Assembly: GCA_900466005.1 (NCBI GenBank)
Contig: UEGQ01000026.1
Span: forward strand, 1 to 59,227
Origin: Hyphomicrobiales bacterium
GTDB taxonomy: Bacteria > Pseudomonadota > Alphaproteobacteria > Rhizobiales > Rhizobiaceae
Direction: 5' to 3'
Length of the DNA: 59,227 bases
In this document: piece after piece, positions 1 to 11,700 of the stretch
Layout of the letters: each line of letters begins with the position of its first letter
How positions within the stretch are numbered: the first letter of the stretch is position 1
Made by a program: the position numbers and the translations under genes
The notes under the pieces: model-generated
What the model saw: the letters and a program-made list of their open reading frames with translations, nothing else
Databases searched by the model: none
Told to the model about the DNA's origin: nothing

Positions 1-550
1 GCCACAGTGCCAAAAGCCTCTGCCGCTTTCAACGAAGGGTTTGCAAAATAACCTTCACATTCGTTTTGCACAGCGCAGGTCGAGGCGGCAATTGCCAGCC
101 GTTTCCACAGGATCGCCCTATCCGCCCGAGAAGTGAATTGCCGATCCGAGGAAATCCCGTCGAAGCGCCGCCTGCTCCGAGACGTGGCGATGGCCTTTGA
201 GCGACGGCGGGCCGTCGTCCTTTCCTAGCAAATGAACGGGAGGGAGCATCTCACCCGAAGCGCGGGGATCCATCGAAGAGGCCTTGATAAGGCCAGCTTC
301 AAACCGTGCGAGCAGTACAGGCCTGCGTCACGCAATAATGCCCTGTCAACGCCGGCATTTATCAATGACGATCCATGCGAGCACATCGAGTAGGATTGGA
401 TCAGGCATGTTACATCGAAACGACTAGGTGCTTCGGCTGTCCAACCGCGCCGGAGGTGAGCGCGTGACATGCAATAGCACGGCTTCCCTCGCACACGACA
501 AGACGCTCAGCAGAACCAGCAATCACGATCGACTTTACACAAAGTCGAGC
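1..550. other. Left edge without a convincing gene
   Basis: No reading frame here has a plausible start, codon pattern or recognisable protein. The only structure I noticed is a short inverted repeat (GCAAAA at 42-47 and TTTTGC at 64-69) in an A+T-richer patch. The region lies downstream of the PaaX-type gene on the minus strand and could hold its terminator, but no clear hairpin plus T-run was seen. Confidence 0.4.
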
Positions 551-1414
551 CTAGACATCTGCGTCACCGGCCAAAGACTGAAGCCGGGCCACAACTTCGT
601 CCGTTCGAGCCGGCAGGTAACCGTCGCGCCCCTCGAAATGCGTCCCGATATAGTTATCCGCCGATGGCGAGATTTTCCGGTAGAGCTCGCTGAAGAGCCG
701 ACGGGCCGCGATGCCCGGCCAATCTGCTGGTAGCGCATCGGATGGCAGACGTGGATCCCGCAGAAGGACGGCACGGTAGGCCTGCACCAGCAAGAGCCGC
801 GCACTGACGGCATCGGCGGGCAACAAGGCCGCTCCTTCATGCAAAGCCGCCGCCAGCGGCGAAAAGAGGTCGATGACGGCCTGGTAGGCGTCGGCGAAGG
901 ACTGCAGGTCCCACAGCGTCGCTACGTAGTCGGAAAGTAGGGCCGCCTCCTGCACGACCTCGGCGCGGAAGGTAAGGCCGGGAACGGGCGTGTTCTCCGG
1001 ATGATCGGAGCGCATATAGAGGTCCGGACCCATTCGTCCGAGCCCGGCGCGACGGACGGTCTCGTCGTCGACACCGGGAGCGTGATGGATCAGGAAGCCG
1101 CGCGCGGAAGACTGCGGCCCATAAAGCAGCCGTGCGGCCGCGGCGAACTCGGTTCGCGCACCCGATGCCAGGCCATAATAGGAGCGACGCCCATGGCGCT
1201 CGCCGACCAGTTGGCCGGCGGCAACAAGACGCGAAACTGCGGTCCGCACCAGCGTTTCGCTGATACCGAGCCCCGCGCAGATATCCACCAGCGTGCCCAT
1301 CCACAGCACACCGCCACGCGGCACGACGATGTCGCCGTAAATCGTGACGATCATCGCGGGCGCCCGTACCGCAAGACCCGTCTGAATGTCCGAAAGTGTA
1401 TCGGTTACCCGCAT
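551..1414 (-). CDS. PaaX family transcriptional regulator
   Basis: The protein resembles PaaX, the phenylacetyl-CoA-responsive repressor. The N-terminal winged helix is visible in the stretch with YGDIVVPRGG, then GISETLVRTAVSRLVAAGQL, followed by the PaaX-like central and C-terminal parts. The start is uncertain: ATG at 1414 gives 287 residues and puts the DNA-binding domain near the N terminus; in-frame ATG 1501 and GTG 1552 would add up to 46 residues of unremarkable sequence. It follows the indolepyruvate oxidoreductase gene on the same strand within less than 200 bp, so co-transcription is likely. Family call is firm, ligand is inferred. Confidence 0.8.
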   Translation of the reverse strand: MRVTDTLSDIQTGLAVRAPAMIVTIYGDIVVPRGGVLWMGTLVDICAGLGISETLVRTAVSRLVAAGQLVGERHGRRSYYGLASGARTEFAAAARLLYGPQSSARGFLIHHAPGVDDETVRRAGLGRMGPDLYMRSDHPENTPVPGLTFRAEVVQEAALLSDYVATLWDLQSFADAYQAVIDLFSPLAAALHEGAALLPADAVSARLLLVQAYRAVLLRDPRLPSDALPADWPGIAARRLFSELYRKISPSADNYIGTHFEGRDGYLPARTDEVVARLQSLAGDADV

Positions 1415-1581
1415 CGCCGAGGAAGTCCGCCTCTCAATGTCGGCTTCGGCTTTGTGTGGAGTTTCCGCCTCGGCCCAAATCCTGGCCGCATCGGTAGGCA
1501 TGTCATCCGTGAATGTCAAATCGCCCTGGGGCGCCGTGTAAAAGAGCCGCACGAAGGGCGAAATCGGTCAGACTTCTTTGG

Positions 1582-4500
1582 TCAGGCCGCCCGTCCCGGC
1601 GCGCTGGCTTGGGGCCGCTTCGCCATGGCGCGAAGCTCACGACGGTACCGGTCGATCGCGGCAGCCTTCACATGACCGAAACCGCGGATCATGTCGGCGA
1701 GGCCGGCGATCTCGATGGCATCGCGATGAGACGACACGGAGAGGCCGGGCAACAGGCTTTCCACCAGATCCCTGTACTCGCAGATCAGCCGGCGCTCCTC
1801 GCGTCGCTCGCGCGTATGTCCAAAAAGGTCGAGTCTCGTCCCGCGCAACGGGCGCATGAGGTGCAACAGCCGCAGCACCGGCAGAGCGATCCGCCCGGGA
1901 ATCGCGATCTTGCGCGGCTCCCCGTCCGCCGTCCGGACGAAAGACAGAAGCGGCGGAGCCATGTGAAACCGGACTTTCGCACCGGCAGCAAATCTGCCCC
2001 GGACGCCGGCAAGCATCGGGCTTTCCAAATGCAGCCTCGCAATTTCGTATTCATCCTTGTAGGCCATCAGGCGAGAAAGATTGCCGGCGACGGTGCGGGC
2101 GAGCTCGTCCGACCCGAGAGCCGCCTCCGCCCGGCGAACCTTCTCGACGAACGCCGTAAAAGCGGCGGCATAGGCGGCATCCTGGTAATCGCGGAGGAAG
2201 CCGGCGCGCGACGCGATGAGCTCTTCGAGGCTTTCGACCTTTGGCGTCGATACGCTGTCATCCGTCCCGAACATGTCCGGGAATTCCGCACGCAGGCGTC
2301 CGAGCTTGAAGGCATCGAGGTTGGCGCTCACGGACCGGCCGTTGAGCTCAATCGCTCGTTCCACCGCCTGAAGAGAAACAGGCAGAAGGCCTTTCTGCCA
2401 TGCGTAGCCGGTCAAGAGCATGTTGGCGTAAACGCTGTCCCCGAAGAGCGCCACCGCAAGCGTGCTTGCCCCAATGGGGGCAAGCGAGCGGGATCGTGCC
2501 CGGAGCGCCTTCAGCCGCTTGCCTTCCTCCAGGTCTGCCATCCCGCGGCTGGCGAAATCACCCGTCGGAGCCACATCCGTATTGGCGACCGCGCATGTGC
2601 GGTCGGGCGAGAGTGCGGCAAATGTCTCGGGCATGGTCGCGACGACGACGTCGCAGGCGATCAGGGCGCCGGCTCTGCCCTGCTCGATCCTCGCTGGATG
2701 GTTTTGCATGCGTTTGCCAACCACCTTGAGATGGCTGACCACCGCGCCGCCTTTTTGGGCGAATCCCATGAAATCGAGGACGGTGCTGCCTTTGCCCTCC
2801 AGATGGGCCGCCATGGCGAGCACGGCGCCGATCGTCACGACCCCGGTGCCGCCGATGCCGGCGACCAGGATCTCGCCGGTCTCGGGAACGGCCGGAACAG
2901 GCAGCAGCCTCGCCCGTGCAAGCAAGGTCTTCCGACGCTCGTCATCGCCTCCGCTCTTCCGCTCCTCGCCGTAGATCGTCACGAAGCTGGGACAGAAGCC
3001 GTCGGCGCAGGAGAAATCCTTGTTGCAGGAAGACTGGTCGATCTGCCGTTTGGCGCCCCAGGCCGTCTTGACCGGTACGATCGAAACGCAGTTCGACTTG
3101 GCCGAACAGTCGCCGCATCCCTCGCACACCGCTTCGTTGATGAAAACACGCTTGCCCGGATCGGCAATCATCTTGCGCTTTCGCTTGCGACGCTTCTCGG
3201 CCGCACAGCCCTGGTCGTAGATGATGGCGGTGACGCCTTCGATCACTTGCAGTTCGTTCTGGATGGTCATCAGTGCATCGCCCGGACTGAGCGTGACGCC
3301 CGACATGCCTCTGAACGCCGTTCCGAAGCGGGACGGATTTTCGGACACCACGGCGATGCGGCGAATGCCCTCGCCGCGCAGCTGTGTGACGATGTCCTCG
3401 ACCCTGAGGCTACCGTCGATCGGTTGCCCCCCGGTCATGGCGACCGCATCGTTGTAGAGGATCTTGTAGGTGATGTTGACATTGGCCGCGACTGCCGCGC
3501 GGATCGCCAGAAGGCCGGAATGAAAATAAGTTCCGTCCCCGAGGTTCTGGAACATGTGCTTGCGACCGGTATAGAGACTGCGGCCGATCCAGTTCACGCC
3601 CTCGCCGCCCATCTGCACGAGTCCGGTCGTGTTGCGCGGCATCCAGCTCGCCATGAAGTGGCAGCCGATCCCCGCAAATGCCTCCGCACCCTCCGGGAGC
3701 TTGGTCGACCGGTTGTGCGGACAGCCGGAACAGAAGAACGGCGTCCGCTTCCCGACGAGAAATTCCGGCAATTTCACCACCGCCGTTCGGGTACCCGCCA
3801 CGCTGGAAACCAGGGAATCGAGTCCGAAGGCCTTCGTCAGCGCCTCCGCCACCAAGGTGGGACGGAGCTCTCCGGCTTCCGGCAAAAGCGGACCGCCCGA
3901 TGCATCCCGCTTTCCCATCATCTGCAGCGGCCTTTCCCGGCCCAGCACCAGAGCGCGCAGCTGGCTTTCCACGAAGTCGCGCTTTTCCTCCACGACCAGA
4001 ACCTTCTTGGCCTTCACCAGGAAGGCCGAGAGGCCCGCAGGTTCTATCGGCCAGGCCAACCCGACCTTGTAGACGCCAAGTCCCAGACGTCTGGCACTGA
4101 CCTCGGAAATGCCGAGCCTTGTGAGCGCATCCATCGTGTCGAGAAAGGCCTTACCGACCGCGATGACGGCGAGCTCCAGCTCCTCCGTGCCGAAGGCATG
4201 GCGGTCGATCGGGTTGGCTCTGGCGAATGCCCGGAAGGCGTCCAGGCGCTCGAGCATGCGTTGCTCCATGGCCGGACCGAAGTTCTTCGTCGGATCATAA
4301 TTGAGCCCGCCGGGCGGATACGGGAAATCCGTCGGCGTATTGAAGACGATGTCGCGATCGACGGTCACCGTCGCCCCGCTTTCCAGCACCTCGGAGATCG
4401 TCTTCATGCCGACCCAGGCGCCGGAGAAACGCGAGGCTGCGAGGCCGAAAAGGCCGAAAGGGATGTAATCATCGACGGTCGCCGGGTGAATGACCGGCAT

Positions 4501-5028
4501 CATGAAGCTCGCAAGCGCATTGTCGGATTGGTGGGGCATGCTGGAGGAAACACAGCCGTGGTCATCGCCGGCAAGGACGAGGACACCGCCCTTCGCGGAT
4601 GCTCCGAAGGCGTTTCCGTGCTTCAGCGCATCCCCCGCCCTGTCGACGCCCGGCCCCTTGCCGTACCAGATGCCGAAGACGCCGTCGGTGGTCCGCAGAG
4701 GGTCGGTGGAGACTTCCTGGGTGCCGAAAAGGGCAGTCGCGGCCAGGTCTTCGTTGACGGCCGGCCTGAAGGTGACCCCGGCCTCCTTCAGCCTCGCGCG
4801 CGCGGACATCAGCGCACTGTCGTAAGCGGCCAAAGGCGAACCGCGGTAGCCGGTAATGAAGCCGGCGGTATTCAGACCGGCAGCCCTGTCGAGCCGAGCC
4901 TGCTCGAGCGGTAACCGAACCAGCGCCTGGGTTCCGGTCAGGAAGACGTGCTCTCCGTCGAAGCAATCATCCAGCTGGTAGTCCTTGTTGATTTCGCTGG
5001 ATATCGGTTGTGGGCTGGCGACGTTCAT
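1582..5028 (-). CDS. Indolepyruvate ferredoxin oxidoreductase, fused single chain
   Basis: A 1148-residue fusion of the IorA and IorB activities, the usual length in proteobacteria. It should oxidatively decarboxylate arylpyruvates (indolepyruvate, phenylpyruvate) to aryl-acetyl-CoA with reduction of ferredoxin, in the cytoplasm. Visible parts in order: N-terminal pyrimidine-binding region, the TPP-binding region with CSGCPHNRST and MGGEGVNWIG, a cysteine-rich Fe-S segment near residue 636 (VCEGCGDC, later SCNKDFSCADGFC), a gamma-type domain starting GIGGTGVV near residue 726, and a long C-terminal domain. An AGGAGGAG Shine-Dalgarno lies just upstream of the ATG at 5028. A divergent Lrp-type regulator lies 113 bp away, the usual partner for this gene. 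Confidence 0.93.
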   Translation of the reverse strand: MNVASPQPISSEINKDYQLDDCFDGEHVFLTGTQALVRLPLEQARLDRAAGLNTAGFITGYRGSPLAAYDSALMSARARLKEAGVTFRPAVNEDLAATALFGTQEVSTDPLRTTDGVFGIWYGKGPGVDRAGDALKHGNAFGASAKGGVLVLAGDDHGCVSSSMPHQSDNALASFMMPVIHPATVDDYIPFGLFGLAASRFSGAWVGMKTISEVLESGATVTVDRDIVFNTPTDFPYPPGGLNYDPTKNFGPAMEQRMLERLDAFRAFARANPIDRHAFGTEELELAVIAVGKAFLDTMDALTRLGISEVSARRLGLGVYKVGLAWPIEPAGLSAFLVKAKKVLVVEEKRDFVESQLRALVLGRERPLQMMGKRDASGGPLLPEAGELRPTLVAEALTKAFGLDSLVSSVAGTRTAVVKLPEFLVGKRTPFFCSGCPHNRSTKLPEGAEAFAGIGCHFMASWMPRNTTGLVQMGGEGVNWIGRSLYTGRKHMFQNLGDGTYFHSGLLAIRAAVAANVNITYKILYNDAVAMTGGQPIDGSLRVEDIVTQLRGEGIRRIAVVSENPSRFGTAFRGMSGVTLSPGDALMTIQNELQVIEGVTAIIYDQGCAAEKRRKRKRKMIADPGKRVFINEAVCEGCGDCSAKSNCVSIVPVKTAWGAKRQIDQSSCNKDFSCADGFCPSFVTIYGEERKSGGDDERRKTLLARARLLPVPAVPETGEILVAGIGGTGVVTIGAVLAMAAHLEGKGSTVLDFMGFAQKGGAVVSHLKVVGKRMQNHPARIEQGRAGALIACDVVVATMPETFAALSPDRTCAVANTDVAPTGDFASRGMADLEEGKRLKALRARSRSLAPIGASTLAVALFGDSVYANMLLTGYAWQKGLLPVSLQAVERAIELNGRSVSANLDAFKLGRLRAEFPDMFGTDDSVSTPKVESLEELIASRAGFLRDYQDAAYAAAFTAFVEKVRRAEAALGSDELARTVAGNLSRLMAYKDEYEIARLHLESPMLAGVRGRFAAGAKVRFHMAPPLLSFVRTADGEPRKIAIPGRIALPVLRLLHLMRPLRGTRLDLFGHTRERREERRLICEYRDLVESLLPGLSVSSHRDAIEIAGLADMIRGFGHVKAAAIDRYRRELRAMAKRPQASAPGRAA

Positions 5029-5141
5029 GGGACTCCTCCTGGATTGTGAAGAGCCTATCCCCGCTAATTTGACAAATCCGACCAGATTTTAGTACTTATT
5101 TGGACATTAATGAAACGTATGTGTCAGGATTTGGCGTATTC

Positions 5142-5636
5142 ATGGATGAGATATTCGAACTTCTGGAACTCGACCGAAAGATCCTCGATGTTCTGCAGGA
5201 CGACGCCCGCCTCTCAAGTCAGGAAATTGCCAAACGGGTCTACAGCTCGCCGTCGTCGGTCTGGCGCCGCATTCGGGCGATGGAGGATGCGGGTGTGATC
5301 AGCGGTTTCCGGGTCACGGTCGACGCGGAAAAGCTGGGTCTGCGCGAGACGATCCTGGTCAATGTGAGCCTTGACCGACATACACCGGAAACGACGGCGG
5401 CCTTTGCGGAATTCGTGCGAAATTCACCACAGGTGCTCGAATGCTATGTGGGAACCGGCGCACACGACTACACGCTGAAGGTCGTGGCCGCCGACATGAG
5501 GAGCCATTTCGATTTTCTTCAGGAAGGCATGATCCAGCTGGGCTTCATCGGCAAGACGGACTCGACCGTGGTGATGAGCAAGATCAAGGAGACGTCCAAG
5601 GTCGCAAGCGAGATCATCCCGCGTCACCTGCCGTGA
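5142..5636 (+). CDS. Lrp/AsnC family transcriptional regulator
   Basis: Small regulator of 164 residues: an N-terminal helix-turn-helix (LDRKILDVLQDDARLSSQEI, then SSVWRRIRAMEDAGVISGF) followed by an AsnC ligand-binding (RAM) domain. ATG 5142 is preferred because the LDRKIL motif then sits about ten residues from the N terminus, as in the family; an upstream TTG at 5100 is open but adds atypical sequence. It is divergent from the indolepyruvate oxidoreductase and probably controls it in response to an aromatic or branched amino acid. The effector is inferred. Confidence 0.88.
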   Translation: MDEIFELLELDRKILDVLQDDARLSSQEIAKRVYSSPSSVWRRIRAMEDAGVISGFRVTVDAEKLGLRETILVNVSLDRHTPETTAAFAEFVRNSPQVLECYVGTGAHDYTLKVVAADMRSHFDFLQEGMIQLGFIGKTDSTVVMSKIKETSKVASEIIPRHLP

Positions 5637-5751
5637 TCGCCGCCTGCAGACTTGCCTCGCCGCCCCCGCCGTTCAGGTCGCCATCCTGATCCCGCCGCTC
5701 TCAACGCGACGCTCACCCAAAAGAAACTCTGTCGCGGCGACCACTTTTCCC

Positions 5752-8700
5752 TTATGCCGAAAGGTATGCCGAGATGACCGCCGCGATCTGATCCGGGTTC
5801 AGCGCCCCCATCTGCGAGCCCATCAACGCGTCCAGCTGTTCACTGGACAAGTTCGTGATGTCTTCGGTGGACAAGCCGGCGATGCCGGTTGAGCTGAACG
5901 ACTCGACATCATCGGTCGAGAAGGTTGCCAGTCCTTCGGACGTCAGGGCGTTCACTTGCGCAGCCGTCAGGGCGTTCACCTGGCTGGGCGTCAGCGCTTC
6001 GGCTTGTGCGGTCGTCAACGCGGCGATGACGCCGGTCGTCAGTCCCGGCACCGCGCCGGGGCTGAGCGCGACGATCTGGGCGGTCGAGAGGCCTGCCACG
6101 TCGTCGGCTCCCAGCGCCGCGGCTTGCACGGCATTCAATGCACCGATCTGCGCCGTCGACAATGCTACAACCTGCTCGGTACGCATCGCGACCACCTGAT
6201 TGTAGCTCAGCGCCCCGATCTGGCCGGTCGTCAATGCATGGATCTCGGAGGTGGACAGAGCGGCGATGAAGGCCGTCGACAGGCCCCTGATGGCGGACGT
6301 GCTGATCGCGGCGAGTTCGGCCGTCGAGAACGTCGCAAGATCATCGACGGTCAGGCCGGCGAGCCCGTCTGCACTGAGAGCGGCAATCTGCCCCGTCGAA
6401 AACGCATCGATCTGCTCGGGGCTGAGGGCGTTGACCTGGGCGCTGCTCAGCCCCGCGATGGCGGAGGTGCCGAGCGCAGCGATATCCGCGGTGGAAAGAG
6501 CCGCAACGAACTCCGTCGACAGGCCTTTGATGGCGGACGAACTGATTGCGGCGAGTTTCCCGATGGAGAGGATTCCCAGAGATTCCGTGGTCAGTCCCGC
6601 GATCCCGTCCGCAGTCAACGCGGCAATTTGGCTGGTGGAGAGCGTTTCAAGCTGCTCGACATTGAAGGCTCCGAGCTGCGCGCCGCTCAAGCCGGCGATA
6701 CCGCTCGTGCTCAGGGCGGCGATCTGCGCGGTCGAGAACGCTGCGACGCCATCCGCGCCAAGAGCGGAAACCTGCGTCGACGTCAGCGCGGCGACCTGGG
6801 CCGGACGAAGCGCCTCGATCTGGCCGATGCCGAGTGCCACGACCTGGCCACTCGTCAGACCCGATATGCCGGCTGTGCCGAGCGCAGCGATCTGATCCGT
6901 CGAAAGCGCGGCGACCGTGCCCGTGGACAGGCCCGATATCGCGCTCGCTCCGATCGCCGCGATATCGGCGGTCGAGAATGTCTCGAGCTCCGCCGTGCTG
7001 AGGACCGCAATCTGGGCCGAGCTCAATGCCGCAATCTGGGCGGGACCCAGTGCCTCGATCTGGTCGATACTGAGGGCAGCGATCTGATCGGTTGACAAGC
7101 CCGGCACGCCGGCCGCGCTGAGAGCCGCAATCTGGCTCGTGGAGAGCGCGGCAATCATGCTCGTGGACAGGCCGGACATGGCTCTCGAGCTGATTGCGGC
7201 AATATCTGCGGTCGAGAACCCCGCAAGATCATCCGTGCCCAGGGAGGCGATCTGCGCCGAGCTCATCGCCGCGATCTGGACGGGACCGAGCGCCGTTACC
7301 TGTTCGTTGCTGAGTGCCGCGATCTGACCACTCGACAAGCCCGCGACACCGCTTGTAGTCACGGCGGCGATCTGGGCGGTCGACAAGGCCGCTATGCCGT
7401 CGACGCCGAGAGCGGCGACCTGCTTCGAATTCAGTGCCGAAATCTGGGCCGTCGTCAGAGCCTCGATCTGGTCTCTGCTCAAACCGGCAATCTGTTCACT
7501 GGAAAGGCCTGATATGCCGGCGGCGCTGAGTGCCGCAATCTGCGCCGTCGAGAGTGCCGCGATCGCGCCGGTGGAGAGGCCCGGTATCGCATTCGAGCCG
7601 ATCGCCGCCATATCTGTCGTGGTGAACGCGGCGATGTCGTCCGCGCCAAAGGCCGCAAGCTGCGCAGAGCTGAGAGCGGCGATCTGGCTGGAGCCGAGAG
7701 CCTCGACCTGTCCGAGGCTCAGGGCCGCGATCTGACCGGTTGAGAGACCTGCAATACCGTTTGTATTCAACGCGGCGACCTGAGCCGTCGACAACGACGC
7801 TATGCCGTCGGTGCCGAGGGCGGCAATCTGCTTCGAACTCAGCGCGGCAATCTGGGCAGCCGTCAGGACCTTGATCTGGTCCGCGCTCAATCCGGCGATC
7901 TGGCCGGTCGAAAGGCCGGTCACACCGGCGGCGCTGAGCGCTGCGATCTGGCCGGTCGAAAGTGCCGCCAACGTGCCCGCAGACAACCCTGCAATGGCGC
8001 TCGAGGTGATCGCAGCGATGTCGGCGGTCGAAAATGCCCCGAGGTCATCTGTGCTCAGGACCGCAATCTGCGCCGAACTCAGCGCCGCAATCTGGGAGGG
8101 CCCCAGAACCTCGACCTGGGCGAGGCTGAGCGCCGCGACCTGGTCGGTCGAGAGACCAGCAATACCGCCTGGCTTCAGGGCGGCAATCTGGTCAGTCGAG
8201 AGGCTCGCAATGCCTCCTGTCCCCAGAGCGGCAACCTGCCTGGAATTCAGCGCCGCGATCTGGTCGGTGGTAAGGGCCTCGATCTGGCTCGTCGTCAGCC
8301 CTGCGATCTGCGCGGTGGAGAGGCTCGAAATGCCGGCCGTGCTGAGCGCCGCAATCTGGCTCGTCGAGAGTGCCGCGATCATGCTTGCAGAAAGGCCCGA
8401 TATGGCAGCCGGAGCGATCGTCGCGATGTCCTTGGTCGAGAACGCGGCGATGTCGTCCGCATCAAGGACGGCGAGTTGCGCGGAGCTGAGCGCTAGAACC
8501 TGGATCGGGGTCAACGCCGCCAACTGGCTGCTGCCGAGCGCCATAATCTGGCTCGTCGAAAGCCCCGAGATTCCTGCCGTGCTCAGAGCGGCGATCTGGG
8601 CGGTCGAGAGCGCTGCCACGACGGTCGTGGAAAGACCCGACATCGCGTTCGAGCCGATGGCGGCCATGTCTCTGGTCGAGAACGCGGCGATATCGTCCGC

Positions 8701-11700
8701 CTCGAGGACGGCGAGCTGCGCGGAGCTGAGCGCGGCGACCTGCGCCGGGGTGAGAGCGCCGATGCGATCGGTGCTCATCGCCGCGAGCTGGCCGGTGGAC
8801 AGGCCCGATATGCCGGCCGTGCTCAAGGCGGCAATCTGGCCGGTTGACAGGGCGGCCATGTTCGCCGTGCCCAGGGCGGCGACCTGCCCGGAGGTCAGCG
8901 CTGCGATCTGCCTGGTGTTCAACGTCGCGATCTGCCCCGAAGTCAGGGCCGCGATCTGGGCGGTCGCCAGACCCGATGTGCCGGACGCGCTCAAGGCCGC
9001 GATCTGCGCGGTCGAAAGAGAGGCGACGACGGCCGCGGAGAGGCCGGAGATGGCATCCGGCGCAAGCGCTGCGATATCGCTGGTCGAGAATGTCGCGATG
9101 TCGGCCGTATCCAGGACGGCGAGCTGTGCGGAGCTCAAAGCGGCGACCTGGGCGGGAGTCAGCGCTTCGACCTGGCTGCCGCTGAGTGCAACGACCTGTC
9201 TCGTCGACAAGCCCGAAATTCCGGCTGCGCTCAGGGCGGCGATCTGGTCGGTCGATAGGGCTACAACGCCGTCAGTGCCGAGAGCGCCAATCTGGGCGGC
9301 GCTCAATCCGACGACCTGCTTGGTGCTGAGAGCAGCGATCTGGCCAAGGCTGAGGGCGTCGATCTGGGCAGTGGTCAGGCCCCTGATGCCGTTCGTGGCA
9401 AGGGCCGCCATCTGGTCGGTCGACAGTGCCCCGAGGCCTTCGGTACCCAAGGCACCCACCTGAGGCGCATTCAAGGCCGCGATCTGGGTCGTCCCCAAAG
9501 CAGCGATCTGGCCGGTGCTCAAGGCGGCGATCTGGGCGGTCGTAAGGCCTGCGATCGCGCCGGTGCTCAAAGCGCCGATCTGAGCGGCGGAGAGCGCCGC
9601 GACGGCGTTCGTGGAAAGGCCGGAAACGGCACTCGCGCCGAGCGCCGCGATCTCAGCGGTCGAGAATGTCGCTATGCCTTCCGCCCCCAAGGCCGCGAGC
9701 TGCGTCGACGTCAGAACCCCGACCTGGGTGGCAGACAGTGCCTCGGCTTGAGCGGTACTGAAAGCCTCGATCTGTTCGGCCGTCAGACCCCTCACGGACC
9801 TGGCGCTCAAGGCAGCGATCTGATCGGTGGAGAGCGCGGCAATCGCACTCGTGGACAGGCCGGCAATGGCCGCCGAGCTAATCGCGGCAATGTCATCAGG
9901 CGAGAAAGTTGCCAGGTCGTCCGCGGTCAGCGCAGCAAGCTGGTCGGAACTGAGAATGCGAAGCTGCGTCGGGGACAAGGCGGCGACCTGCCCTGTCGAC
10001 AGGGCTTCGATCTGGGCGATGCTGAGGCCGGAAACGGCACTGACACTCAAAGCGGCCATCTGTGCTGAAGAAAATGCCGCGACGCTGTCGGTCTGCAGGG
10101 CAGCAATCTGGGTCGAGGTCAGCGCTGCCACCTGCTTGGTACCCAAAGCGGCGATCTGGCCTGTGCTCAACGCCTCAAGCTGGCCGGTCGTCAGTCCCGC
10201 GATCGCACTCGTACTCAAGGCTGCGATCTGCTCGGTGGAAAGCGCCGCGAGGATTCCCGTCGTCAGGCTTCCGATGGCCTTGTTGGTGATCGCGGCGATC
10301 TCGTCGGTCGAGAACGTCGCTATATCGTCAGCTCCGAGAGCTGCAAGCTGCGTGGAGCTCAGGACGGCAACCTGTCTAGCGTTCAGGGCCGCCATTTGTG
10401 CGGTGCTCATCGCGTCGATCTGGGCGGTCGTCAGCCCCCCGATCGCGCCCGTGCTCAAGGCGGCGATCTGCCCGGTGGAGAGCGACGCGAGGACACCTGT
10501 CGTCAAGCCACCGAGCGCCTTGCTGGAGATCGCCGCCATGTCCGCCGTCGAGAATGTCGCGAGCCCTTGTACCCCGAGCGCCGTGAGCTGGGCCGCGCTC
10601 AACGCCCGGACCTGCATGACGTTCAGCGCCTCGGCCTGCGCGCTCGACAAGGCGGCGGCCTGGCTGGTCGTGAGGCCCGCCAGGGCGGTCGTGGTCAATG
10701 CCGCAATCTGGTCGCTCGACAGTGCCCCGAGGGCATTGGTCGTCAGGGCCGAGACTTGTTTCGACAGCAACGCTCTGATCTGCGCGATGGAAAGTGCCGC
10801 GGCCTGCTCGGCCGACAAGGCGGCGACCTGGCTGGTCGCCAGACCTCCAACCGCGCTCGTATTCAAGGCAGCTATCTGATCGGTGGACAATGCCGCGAGA
10901 ATGGTCGGCGTCAGACCTCCAACTGCCTTGTTGGTGATCGCAGCGATCTCTCCCGTGGAGAATGTCGCGACCCGCTGCGCGCCCAGGGCGGAGAGCTGCG
11001 CCGCGCTTAGCGCCCTGATCTGTGCAGCGGACAGCGCCTCGGCTTGCCCGGTCGACAAGGCTGCGAGCTGCGCAGTCGTCAGGCCGACCACGGCACCTGT
11101 GCTCAAGGCGGCGAGCTGGTCGGTGGAGAGTGCCGCAAGGGCTTGCGTTGTCAGGACCGAGACTTGCTTCGAGAGCAACGCCCTGATCTGCGTGACGGAA
11201 AGCGCCGCGGCCTGTTCGGTCGACAGGGCGGCGACCTGGCCGGTCATCAGCCCTCCGATCGCGCTCGTGCTCAAGGCGGCAATCTGGTCGGTAGAGAGTG
11301 CTGCGAGGATGGCCGGCGTCAGACCGCCGACGGTCTTGTTCGTGATCGCGGCGATCTCTGAGGTCGAGAATGTCGCGACCCGCTGCGCCCCCAGGGCGGA
11401 GAGTTGCGCCGCACTCAGAGCCCTGACCTGCGGGACGGTCAACGCCTCTGCCTGCCCGGTCGACAAGGTTGCAAGCTGCGCGGTCGTCAGACCAGCCACG
11501 GCACCCGTGTTCAAGGCAGCAATCTGGTCAGCGGAGAGTGCGGCAAGGGTGTCCGTCGTCAGACCCGAGATGGCCCTGCCGGTGATTGCCGTGAAGTCGG
11601 CAAGGGAGAATGTCGCGATGTCGTCGGGGCCCAACATCGAAAGCTGCAATGCGCTGAGGGCGCCGACCTGAGACGAGGTCAAGGCCTCCGCCTGTATGCT

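Noticed and set aside
225..840. Several frames of 90-100 codons near the left edge
   Set aside because: No plausible start signals or protein features; those beyond 551 overlap the PaaX-type gene.
1513..4914. A very long open frame on the plus strand (over 1100 codons)
   Set aside because: It is antisense to the indolepyruvate oxidoreductase gene; its translation is Arg/His/Gly rich with no family features, a normal by-product of high G+C codon use.
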